Made by a program: the position numbers and the translations under genes
Part shown: in pieces, positions 1-5,547 of the stretch
How the letters are laid out: each line of letters starts with the position of its first letter
How positions within the stretch are numbered: position 1 is the first letter of the stretch
NCBI GenBank assembly: GCA_900555105.1
Contig: USJP01000132.1
Coordinates: forward strand, 1-5,572
DNA: 5,572 nucleotides
From: an uncultured Coriobacteriaceae bacterium
Lineage (GTDB): Bacteria; Actinomycetota; Coriobacteriia; Coriobacteriales; UMGS124
Direction of reading: 5' to 3'
The notes under the pieces: model-generated
Told to the model about the DNA's origin: nothing
Database searches by the model: none
Seen by the model: only the letters and a program-made list of their open reading frames with translations

Positions 1-451
1 GGTTTGCCACCAGGGCGCGCGCAAGGGCCACGCGCTGGCGCTGGCCGCCTGAGATCTCATGCGTGCGCCGTGCCCCCAGGCCCGCGAGCTGCACGTTTTC
101 GAGCATGCGTTGCGCTCGGGCACGTCGTTCGTCCTTGCTCACGCCGCGCACTTTGAGCGGGAACGCCACGTTGTCGAGCACCGACATGTTGGGGAAGAGG
201 CGCGCGTCTTGGAACACCATGGAGACACCGCGTTTGTTGGCGGGCAGGTCGTCCACGGCCGCTCCGTCAAACAGGACGTGCCCTTCGTCGTGCACAGCCA
301 GGCCGTTCGCCACGCGCAGCAGCGTGGTCTTGCCCGCGCCGCTCTCGCCCAGAATGGAGACGAACGCGCGGTCGGGTACGCTCAGGGTCACGTCGCGCAG
401 CAGCTGGGTGCCCTTTATGGCCAGGCAGATATGGTCAAAGTCGATGCGCAT
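1..451 (-). CDS. ABC transporter ATP-binding subunit, YnjD-like role (partial, C-terminus off the window)
   Basis: This is the ATPase that would power the importer encoded by the three genes upstream, acting on the cytoplasmic face of the membrane. I translated it by hand from the ATG at 451-449; 150 codons are open to the window edge, so it lacks only its C-terminal part. Visible motifs are Walker A GESGAGKT (residues 35-42), the Q-loop VFQD with Q81, and the ABC signature SGGQRQ (134-139) followed by RVALARALVAN. The Walker B aspartate and H-loop would lie beyond the edge. The segment after the Q-loop (RLFPNMSVLDNVAFPLK) is typical of importers for small solutes, metals or polyamines. The start lies 6 nt after the stop of the upstream permease and has only a weak Shine-Dalgarno, which suggests translational coupling. 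Family and role are sure from motifs and context; the substrate is unknown. Confidence 0.95.
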   Translation of the reverse strand, partial: MRIDFDHICLAIKGTQLLRDVTLSVPDRAFVSILGESGAGKTTLLRVANGLAVHDEGHVLFDGAAVDDLPANKRGVSMVFQDARLFPNMSVLDNVAFPLKVRGVSKDERRARAQRMLENVQLAGLGARRTHEISGGQRQRVALARALVAN

Positions 452-457
452 GGCGTG

Positions 458-1300
458 TCAGCTTTCGTAATACGCAGTCTCCTCGACCGCGCGCAGCTTG
501 TGGATGAGCAACTCAAAGACAAGAAAGACCGTCAGGGTCACGGCGATGAAGACGATTCCGTAGGCACCGGCAATCGTGCGGTCACCGCCCCCCAGGTACG
601 GGAAGAGCACGAGCGCGAAGGTCCGGACGGCCCCGCCTCCGATGAGCAGGGTGAGGAAGTATTGCGAGAACGACAGGATATAGCACATGAGCAGCGACGA
701 TGCGATGCCGGGCGCAAGGCCGGGCAACGTTGCGTGCGCAAGCGTGGAGAGTCGACCCGCCCCGCAGGTGAGAGACGCTTCCTCCATCCGCCGGCCCGCC
801 GCACGGGTGACGTCGCACATGATGCTCATGGCATAGGGCAGCGCCACGATGCTGTGCGCGAGAATCACGCCGCCCACGCTGCGCGCCAGGCCCAGCCGGA
901 TGAAGGCCACCTGCACGCCCATGGCGAAGACGGTGCCCGGGATGAGGAAGGGCAGCATCGTGGCGAACTCAAAGAGTCGCCGGCCCTTCCATGTGTGCAG
1001 GCAGATGGCGCGCGCACCCAGGGTCGCCACGCAGGTGGTGAAGGCCGCGCATGCGATGGCTATGCCGATGGAGAGCCACAGACTCCCCAGGCCCGTCGAG
1101 GAGTCGGCGAGTACGGTCTCAAAGCCGCGCGTGGTGAGGCTGGCGGGCGCAAGGCTCGGCCAGGGCCATGCCGCCGAGACCGACCAGGTTGCAACGATGG
1201 CGATGGGAATGAGCACCAACACCAGGTGGACGGCCAGGTAGACGCGGGCCCAGAAGACCCCCTTGCCGCAGGGCTGCCCCTGCTTCCTCTTGCTACGCAT
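458..1300 (-). CDS. ABC transporter permease, second pore subunit (YnjC C-half-like)
   Basis: A 280-residue integral membrane protein, one half of the importer's pore. About six hydrophobic segments are visible (roughly 16-42, 72-98, 112-137, 143-165, 195-222 and 243-267). The cytoplasmic coupling loop has the binding-protein-dependent permease 'EAA' motif in the form EASLTCG (174-180) followed 12 residues later by LP (192-193), where the ATPase docks. The ATG at 1300 was chosen because GGAGG at 1310-1306 sits 5 nt upstream. An in-frame ATG at 1405 would add 35 Arg-rich residues that read as an out-of-frame shadow of the preceding permease. The chosen start overlaps the end of that permease by 8 nt. 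E. coli YnjC is, as I recall, a single long protein carrying two permease domains; here the two halves are separate genes. Confidence 0.93.
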   Translation of the reverse strand: MRSKRKQGQPCGKGVFWARVYLAVHLVLVLIPIAIVATWSVSAAWPWPSLAPASLTTRGFETVLADSSTGLGSLWLSIGIAIACAAFTTCVATLGARAICLHTWKGRRLFEFATMLPFLIPGTVFAMGVQVAFIRLGLARSVGGVILAHSIVALPYAMSIMCDVTRAAGRRMEEASLTCGAGRLSTLAHATLPGLAPGIASSLLMCYILSFSQYFLTLLIGGGAVRTFALVLFPYLGGGDRTIAGAYGIVFIAVTLTVFLVFELLIHKLRAVEETAYYES

Positions 1301-2189
1301 GGACGCCTCCCGCCTGCCTGCGGTCGCGCAGCGCGATGCTCGCGAAGTAGACAATTGCGGCCAGCGAGCACAGAAGCGTCGTGGTGCCGTTGAGCGCCAT
1401 CGCATAGCAGCAGTTCACGATGTCGGGGTCTTGGAACTCGATGAAGGCCAGGACTGGCAGCGTTTTGGGGGCGGTTGGTCCCAGCAGGAACGGCACCTCG
1501 TAGCTGCCCAGGGCAAAGACGAACACCACGAGGAAGGCACGCAGGATGGCACCGGCGCACAGGGGCAGCGTCACCTGCAGAAAGGTTTGGCGGGCGTCGG
1601 CTCCGCACGTGCGTGCCGCCTCGCCCAGGCTCTCGGAGATGTGCCCCATGAGGGAGACGGTGCAAAAGGCCAGGTAGGGTATTTCTTTCCAGATGTACAC
1701 GAGGATGATGCCCCACCCCGAGATTGCACCTGTCGCGCTGGGGAAGTCGCCGGGTGTGGCGATGAGGCCGACTGCGTGCAAAAGGCGCGCGGCCAGGCCT
1801 GACCCGGAGAACGCGAACATGACGGCCATGGCCACGAGGGCGTGCATCGTCATGATGGGAACCTGCAGGGCCGCAAGTCGCGCAACGCGGCCTGCTTTGG
1901 CCTTGACCAGCACGTAGGAGAGCGCCACACCGCCTACGAGCGCGACAAGCGACGAGACAAGTGCGAGGTAGAGGCTGTGGAGCAGTGAAGAGAGCAGGTC
2001 CTCACGTGCGAGGACCTGCTCGTAATACTCAAGCGTGGGGGTGTGCATGTCCAGGAACGGCATGATGCCGAACCCCTGGGCCACTCCGTTTGCCACGCCA
2101 AAGATAAACACGCAGGCAAGAAGCGCCGCCGGCAGGGCGAGTAGATAGGGGGCGACGCGGTTGCGTGCCTTCCTTGGCAACAGGCTCAT
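1293..2189 (-). CDS. ABC transporter permease, first pore subunit (YnjC N-half-like)
   Basis: A 298-residue inner-membrane permease that would pair with the next gene's product to form the translocation channel. Hydrophobic segments lie at about 13-35, 68-95, 105-128, 155-180, 208-236 and 265-287. The EAA loop is well kept: EAARTCG at 190-196 with LP at 208-209, the same spacing as in the partner permease. The start at 2189 is 8 nt past the stop of the substrate-binding protein gene, and an AGGG overlapping that stop codon is a plausible weak ribosome site. The end overlaps the start of the next permease by 8 nt. Membership in the binding-protein-dependent transport permease family is clear. 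The YnjC comparison rests on the neighbouring YnjB-like gene, so it is inference. Confidence 0.94.
   Translation of the reverse strand: MSLLPRKARNRVAPYLLALPAALLACVFIFGVANGVAQGFGIMPFLDMHTPTLEYYEQVLAREDLLSSLLHSLYLALVSSLVALVGGVALSYVLVKAKAGRVARLAALQVPIMTMHALVAMAVMFAFSGSGLAARLLHAVGLIATPGDFPSATGAISGWGIILVYIWKEIPYLAFCTVSLMGHISESLGEAARTCGADARQTFLQVTLPLCAGAILRAFLVVFVFALGSYEVPFLLGPTAPKTLPVLAFIEFQDPDIVNCCYAMALNGTTTLLCSLAAIVYFASIALRDRRQAGGVHA
1306..1310 (-). promoter_or_regulatory. Ribosome binding site inside the upstream permease gene
   Basis: On the minus strand GGAGG lies 5 nt before the ATG at 1300 while still inside the last codons of the upstream permease. It decides the start of the second permease against the longer in-frame ATG at 1405. 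Confidence 0.8.
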
Positions 2190-2197
2190 GAATCGCC

Positions 2198-3454
2198 CTA
2201 CTTGCCAGGTACTTCGTCGTGCCAGATCTTCTCGAGCACGGGAATGACCGGGCCGCAGGCCTCGGCGACGGCATGCTCGAGCTTTACGTCGAGGGGGAGC
2301 TGTGCGCTGCCGAGTTCGACGGCATCGAAGGCGGCGTGGTCCTCCTCGCAGAGCCTGTCGAGGTCCAACACGGTGATGTTGCCCAGCACCTCGTAGCGGG
2401 TGAGCTGGTAGTCGGGGCTCAGGACCTCGTTGATCGCGACCATGGCGGCCTCCTTGTGGGGGGCGTTGGCGGCGATGGCCATGTAGTTAGTGTTGCCCAC
2501 GGTACCCGTGTCAAGCACGAACGACCTGGTCGTGGCCGGAAGCAGTCCGTTGTCCACGTCGGTCTGGGGCTCGCCGTAGCCGGCGTCCATGATCAGCTCG
2601 CCGTCGGCGTACATCTGGTGCATGGTGGTGGAGTCGGCCGGGAAGGTCTTGCCCTGCTTCCAGAGATGGGGGTTGAGGGAGCGCAGGTACTCCATGCCGG
2701 GGGCGACGATGGCGCGCACCTCGTCCTCGCTGGGCTCGGTCATCGTGGCGAGCTTCTCGAACTCCTCCTTGCCCACGACGCCGGCGATGAGGCAGGAGAT
2801 GATCGCGGTGCCGGTGAAGTCGCCGGGCTCAGGATAGGTCACCATGCCGGGATGGTTCTGGCAGAACTGCAGGAAGGTTTCGGGGTCGATGGGCGTCTCG
2901 GTCTCGGGCACCTGGGCGCTGTCTATCCAGAACACCATCTGCGCCTTACCGTAGGGGGCCTCGTATCCCTCGACCGGGGTGCCGAAGTCGTAGGCGATGT
3001 CGGCGGCTTCGGTGTCCACGTAGTTCTGCACGTTGGGCAGGTCCTGGGCAAAGGGGCCCCACAGGTAGCCGTTGGCTTTGGCGCTGGCGAAGTTCTCGCC
3101 GTTGATCCAGATGAAGTCGATGCTGCCGCCGTCTTCGGTGAGGCCGGCCTGGAACTCGCCGGAGAGCTGGGTCAGGATGTTGTTGATGTCCATACCCACG
3201 AGTTCAAGCTCGATGTCGTACTTCTCCTTGAGTCGCGGGGCGAGGGTGTTGGTGATGAGCTCGTTGCGCGGGGCGCTGCCGCCCCAGCCGTACCAGGCAA
3301 CCTTGCTGCCGCGGGCCTTCTCGACGATGGTGTCCCAGTCGGAGGCGTCCTTGCCGAAAGCGTTGGAGGGGGCAATTGCGCCGGACGTGGCGACAAGCGC
3401 GGCGGCACCGGCAAGCTGCACAAACGAGCGACGGGAGAGCTTGGAGGAGAGCAT
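2198..3454 (-). CDS. YnjB-like ABC transporter substrate-binding protein with Tat signal peptide
   Basis: A 418-residue extracytoplasmic solute receptor that delivers ligand to the two permeases. The N-terminus has a twin-arginine signal: SRRSFVQ (7-13), then a moderately hydrophobic Ala-rich stretch (14-28) and a likely cleavage near SNA-F (30-33). There is no lipobox cysteine, so it appears to be released rather than lipid-anchored. The mature protein shows hallmarks I recall from E. coli YnjB (COG4134): YGWGGS (55-60), IDFIWINGENF (112-122), DFTGTA (212-217), and a C-terminal part with ADGELIMD (283-290). I chose the ATG at 3454 because AAGGA lies 7 nt upstream and the Tat signal begins there; an open frame continues upstream to 3916 but reads as low-complexity, non-protein-like sequence. 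It is first in the importer operon. YnjB-type assignment is from memory of motifs, without a search; the ligand is not known. Confidence 0.92.
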   Translation of the reverse strand: MLSSKLSRRSFVQLAGAAALVATSGAIAPSNAFGKDASDWDTIVEKARGSKVAWYGWGGSAPRNELITNTLAPRLKEKYDIELELVGMDINNILTQLSGEFQAGLTEDGGSIDFIWINGENFASAKANGYLWGPFAQDLPNVQNYVDTEAADIAYDFGTPVEGYEAPYGKAQMVFWIDSAQVPETETPIDPETFLQFCQNHPGMVTYPEPGDFTGTAIISCLIAGVVGKEEFEKLATMTEPSEDEVRAIVAPGMEYLRSLNPHLWKQGKTFPADSTTMHQMYADGELIMDAGYGEPQTDVDNGLLPATTRSFVLDTGTVGNTNYMAIAANAPHKEAAMVAINEVLSPDYQLTRYEVLGNITVLDLDRLCEEDHAAFDAVELGSAQLPLDVKLEHAVAEACGPVIPVLEKIWHDEVPGK

Positions 3455-3461
3455 GTGCGGG

Positions 3462-3466
3462 TCCTT
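3462..3466 (-). promoter_or_regulatory. Ribosome binding site of the substrate-binding protein gene
   Basis: AAGGA on the minus strand, 7 nt before the ATG at 3454. It supports that start over upstream in-frame ATGs, none of which precede a signal peptide. Confidence 0.75.
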
Positions 3467-3519
3467 TCGGTTGGAGTGGTGCGGGTTGAAGAAACGAACC
3501 GGGAACGTGTGGGTGTGAG

Positions 3520-3557
3520 GCATGTGCACATATGCATGTATGCCTATATGTATATGC
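3520..3557. repeat. Alternating purine-pyrimidine tract in the leader of the binding-protein gene
   Basis: Positions 3520-3543 alternate purine and pyrimidine without a break for 24 nt, and after one extra pyrimidine a further 13 nt (3545-3557) do the same, including a tandem TATATG repeat (3545-3556). The 10-nt palindrome ATGTGCACAT lies at 3522-3531. Such tracts can adopt left-handed or strongly bent DNA. This one starts about 65 nt upstream of the binding protein's ATG, where a promoter would be expected. Confidence 0.6.
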
Positions 3558-3662
3558 CATACGGACGCCAGACGGCCGATGATTCCGGCGCGAGATTGGC
3601 GCGCGCATGTGCGAGATGCTTGGACAAATGACGCCGGGGCCGTTCCGATGCGAACGCGAATG

Positions 3663-3679
3663 ACGCGCATGCACGTGCG
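3663..3679. repeat. Alternating purine-pyrimidine tract, 17 nt
   Basis: Unbroken purine-pyrimidine alternation, GC-rich, containing GCATGC (3667-3672 region) and CACGTG (3672-3677). It is one of several such tracts in this non-coding region. Confidence 0.5.
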
Positions 3680-3722
3680 GGGTGTTCGAACAAGACGCAA
3701 TGGCCTCGGGAGTCTCGCAATT

Positions 3723-3738
3723 TGCATGCGCATGCGTG
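3723..3738. repeat. Alternating tract containing a perfect 12-bp palindrome
   Basis: Sixteen alternating bases, within which GCATGCGCATGC (3724-3735) is a perfect palindrome. It could be a dimer-binding operator or simply part of the alternating-sequence bias of this region. Confidence 0.5.
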
Positions 3739-3968
3739 AGACGTTTGACTGGTGAAGGATAAGCGCGAGACCGGGCTGTCGTGCAATCGACGTGCGTGTA
3801 GATGCGAGCCGCTTATGCCAGCAATGGAAGAAGTCGTGTCGGTCAAGGCGACCGGTGTGCGTATGCACAAGAGGCTTGGAGCCCACAAGGCATTTTGTCA
3901 CGGGAGGCTGGCACAATGGGAGCGCATGTACGCACGCGAGGGGCGTGTATGTTCAAGCGCACCGCCGG

Positions 3969-3987
3969 CGGCCACGCAGAATGGCCG
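3969..3987 (+). repeat. Small hairpin with GCAGA-containing loop
   Basis: CGGCCA (3969-3974) pairs with TGGCCG (3982-3987), a 6-bp perfect stem around the 7-nt loop CGCAGAA. The loop plus right arm recurs inverted at 4192-4203. There is no following T-run, so it is not a terminator. Confidence 0.45.
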
Positions 3988-4022
3988 TCCTGGAACATGG
4001 GGCGGCCCCCTTTTGCTTGGGA

Positions 4023-4039
4023 CCGCATGCAGAATGCGG
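4023..4039 (+). repeat. Second small hairpin with GCAGA loop
   Basis: CCGCAT (4023-4028) pairs with ATGCGG (4034-4039), a 6-bp perfect stem around the loop GCAGA. The loop shares its core with the hairpin at 3969-3987 although the stems differ in sequence. Confidence 0.45.
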
Positions 4040-4172
4040 CCATTGTAGCAGTGTTGTTGATTTTCGTGATGTTTCAGATGTGATTCAGCTGTGGTGAGCG
4101 GTGCCGTTCGCCCAATGTGAGGGGTTTGCTTTTGACGTTTTGCCGCCGGGGGGCTAAAGTGTGTGCTGCTTT

Positions 4173-4204
4173 CATTCTGCGAAAAACGGTTGGCCATTCT
4201 GCGA
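4173..4204 (+). repeat. Direct repeat CATTCTGCGA, two copies
   Basis: CATTCTGCGA occurs at 4173-4182 and 4195-4204, 22 nt apart. The second copy extends left to GGCCATTCTGCG (4192-4203), the exact inverted complement of 3975-3986. The spacing is about two helical turns, so operator-like use is possible but unproven. Confidence 0.45.
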
Positions 4205-4461
4205 CGGGTGCACCCACGGGTGACCTGGCCATGAGGCCCGCATGTGCGGGAACGCCGTTTTTGCGAGGCAAAATCATCGCTGTACATATATATCGAGCCA
4301 GGTGCGCGTTCTGCCGTGCGTCGGTTGGCATGACGGTCGCGCCGCATGCGGTGCGGTTGCTGGCCGGCATATTACCTGCACCGCTTATTGTGTTGCGCGC
4401 CGGCTAGATTGGCGCACGTGCAGCGTTGCATGTGGTGTCATGACGGTCGGCATAACGGTCG
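4186..4461 (+). repeat. Six copies of an ACGG(T/G)(T/C)G motif
   Basis: Copies are ACGGTTG at 4186, ACGGGTG at 4204 and 4216, and ACGGTCG at 4333, 4443 and 4455. The pairs 4204/4216 and 4443/4455 are each offset by exactly 12 nt, and the last three share the longer form CAT(G/A)ACGGTCG. All are on the plus strand upstream of the rhodanese gene. This could be an array of regulator half-sites; chance recurrence in GC-rich DNA is the alternative. Confidence 0.4.
4237..4273 (+). repeat. Pair of adjacent hairpins
   Basis: CCCGC (4237-4241) pairs with GCGGG (4246-4250) around ATGT. Shortly after, TTTTGC (4259-4264) pairs with GCAAAA (4268-4273) around GAG. A T-run (4258-4262) follows the first stem after 7 nt, too far for a standard intrinsic terminator. 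It may be a weak terminator or an RNA-structured element. Confidence 0.3.
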
Positions 4462-4500
4462 CGCTGCGTGAGGCGCGATGACCAGGCGAGGTATGGTCGT

Positions 4501-4537
4501 GCTGCAGTACTTGCAGCGCAGTTGTCAGCTGCTGCGC
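4501..4537 (+). repeat. Two overlapping, mutually exclusive stems upstream of the rhodanese gene
   Basis: GCTGCA (4501-4506) pairs with TGCAGC (4512-4517) around GTACT. Alternatively GCGCAG (4516-4521) pairs with CTGCGC (4532-4537). The two stems share bases 4516-4517 and cannot both form fully. If the transcript starts upstream of here, this could be a structural switch; no terminator T-run follows. Confidence 0.3.
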
Positions 4538-4646
4538 CGGCCGCATCGCATGTTCGCTCGCCAGATATTTGCCGCGGTGGGATTGTCCTCGTTTTTCACA
4601 GACATGTTCGTATTACCCGTTCGGTTCCTTGTAGTCCCCGTTTATT

Positions 4647-4651
4647 GGAGG
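4647..4651 (+). promoter_or_regulatory. Ribosome binding site of the rhodanese lipoprotein gene
   Basis: GGAGG lies 8 nt before the ATG at 4660 and only 2 nt before the in-frame ATG at 4654. The spacing selects 4660, which also gives a standard lipoprotein signal beginning MKK. Confidence 0.85.
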
Positions 4652-4659
4652 TTATGCAC

Positions 4660-5547
4660 ATGAAGAAGGCGCTCCTGCTCTCCGGTCTCGTCGCTGTGGC
4701 CCTGTCCGCTGGCCTGGTTGGCTGTGGCGAGCAGCCCAGCACCACAACCACGACCGGTGGCGACGCTGCCGCTGTGGAGGTCAAGGAAGTCGAGATGTCC
4801 TACATTTCGACCGCCGACCTGAAGGACAACATCGCCAACTCCGAGTACCTCGTGCTCGACGTGCGCAAGGCCGCCGACTTCGAGGCCGGCCACATCCCCG
4901 GCGCCGTGAACGCCGACATGGACGCCGCCAAGGACGGCGACAACGAGTCCGGCATTGCCAACATGAAGGCTACTCTGGGCGACCCGGCCAAGGTTGACCA
5001 GAAGATCGTCCTAGTCTGCTACTCCGGCAAGCGCTACGCTCAGGCCGGCACCAACGTCCTGGCTGCTCTTGGCGCCAACATGGACAACGTCTATACCCTC
5101 GAGGGCGGCATGAAGGTTTGGGACGAGGCTTTCCCCGGCGCTCAGGTTGCCTCCAATGCTGAGGTGAAGGACGTCGAGATGGCCCAGCTCGCCCCCGCTG
5201 ACCTTGAGGCTGCCCTTGCCGACGGCACCTACCTGGTCGTCGACGTGCGCAAGGCCGCCGACTTCGAGGCGGGCCACATCGCCGGTTCCATCAGCGCCGA
5301 CATGGACGCTGCCAAGGAGGGCGACGCCCAGGCTGGCGTTGAGACCATGGCCGCTGCCATGCTCGCCCAGTGCGGCGACATCTCCGGCGCCGACCAGAAG
5401 ATCGTCCTGGTTTGCTACTCCGGCAAGCGTTACGCCCAGTGCGCCACCAACTCCCTGGCTGTGCTCGGTGCCAACATGGACAACGTCTACACCCTCGAGG
5501 GTGGCATGAAGGCCTGGGAAGAGGCCGGCTACGCCGTCGAGAAGTAA
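4660..5547 (+). CDS. Lipoprotein with two tandem rhodanese (sulfurtransferase) domains
   Basis: A 295-residue exported protein predicted to move sulfane sulfur from a donor such as thiosulfate or a persulfide to an acceptor outside the cytoplasmic membrane. The N-terminus has a lipoprotein signal (MKK, hydrophobic 4-20, LVGC with lipidated C22), then a Ser/Thr/Gly linker (27-34). Rhodanese domain 1 covers about 44-158 and domain 2 about 172-291. Each has LVLDVRK/LVVDVRK, ADFEAGHI, an active-site loop CYSGKRYAQ and a closing LEGGMK-W motif. The catalytic cysteines are C120 and C252, so both domains look active, unlike classic two-domain rhodaneses where usually only the second keeps cysteine. 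The domains are recent copies of each other. The start is set by GGAGG 8 nt upstream. No terminator is visible in the 25 nt after the stop. It is divergent from the importer operon. Fold and export are confident; donor and acceptor are unknown. Confidence 0.95.
   Translation: MKKALLLSGLVAVALSAGLVGCGEQPSTTTTTGGDAAAVEVKEVEMSYISTADLKDNIANSEYLVLDVRKAADFEAGHIPGAVNADMDAAKDGDNESGIANMKATLGDPAKVDQKIVLVCYSGKRYAQAGTNVLAALGANMDNVYTLEGGMKVWDEAFPGAQVASNAEVKDVEMAQLAPADLEAALADGTYLVVDVRKAADFEAGHIAGSISADMDAAKEGDAQAGVETMAAAMLAQCGDISGADQKIVLVCYSGKRYAQCATNSLAVLGANMDNVYTLEGGMKAWEEAGYAVEK
4777..5130 (+). repeat. Internal duplication, copy 1 (rhodanese domain 1)
   Basis: Encodes residues 40-157, from EVKEVEM to MKVWDEA. 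It aligns with 5161-5526 and includes a 31-nt run (4856-4886) identical to 5240-5270, spanning the ADFEAG motif. Confidence 0.85.
5161..5526 (+). repeat. Internal duplication, copy 2 (rhodanese domain 2)
   Basis: Encodes residues 168-289, from EVKDVEM to MKAWEEA. It is four residues longer than copy 1, the extra residues lying in the variable segment before the active-site loop (about 225-243), where copy 2 also gains a cysteine (C238). Confidence 0.85.

Larger units (their letters stand above)
3455..4659. other. Long divergent intergenic region without a recognisable gene
   Basis: About 1.2 kb between the start codons of the minus-strand importer operon and the plus-strand rhodanese lipoprotein gene. 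Open frames exist on both strands, but their translations are rich in Arg, Cys, His and Met, lack recognisable domains or membrane segments, and none has a convincing ribosome site, so I call none. The region must contain the promoters of both flanking units; I could not place either with confidence. It holds alternating purine-pyrimidine tracts (mainly 3520-3938), several palindromes, small hairpins and short repeated motifs (3969-4461), listed separately. I see no tRNA, rRNA, CRISPR array or insertion sequence. An uncharacterised small RNA is possible but unsupported. Confidence 0.6.

Noticed and set aside
59..1393. Long plus-strand open frame of 444 codons
   Set aside because: It lies opposite the ATPase and permease genes, whose motifs are unambiguous, and its translation is a low-complexity Arg/His/Gly/Glu-rich shadow typical of GC-rich DNA.
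2219..3631. Plus-strand open frame of 470 codons
   Set aside because: It is the antisense of the substrate-binding protein gene; the translation is Gly/Val/Leu/His repeats without domain features.
3681..3697. tRNA T-arm around GTTCGAAC
   Set aside because: The flanks cannot pair into a 5-bp T-stem on either strand, and no acceptor or anticodon arm is found nearby.
3455..3916. N-terminal extension of the substrate-binding protein by 154 residues
   Set aside because: The extension reads as non-protein-like sequence and would bury the Tat signal; a good ribosome site precedes the ATG at 3454.
4000..4016. Intrinsic terminator at GGGGCGGCCCCC followed by TTTT
   Set aside because: The stem is only 4-5 bp with a 1-3 nt loop and the T-run is four long; no gene on the plus strand ends just upstream.
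4042..4047. TACAAT on the minus strand as a -10 box for the importer operon
   Set aside because: A good -10 match, but no -35 like TTGACA at 16-18 nt and nearly 590 nt from the first gene, so unsupported.
4261..4292. Plus-strand promoter with TTGCGA and an AT-rich TACATATATAT segment
   Set aside because: The -10 match is poor in the final T and the gene is about 370 nt away; the AT alternation alone can give such matches.
3898..4347. Minus-strand open frame of 149 codons in the intergenic region
   Set aside because: No recognisable domain, unusual Arg/His/Cys/Pro-rich composition and no clear ribosome site; overlapping frames on the other strand look equally poor.
4468..4659. N-terminal extension of the rhodanese protein
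   Set aside because: It would place the lipoprotein signal internally. The Shine-Dalgarno at 4647-4651 matches the ATG at 4660; the ATG at 4654 is only 2 nt from it.
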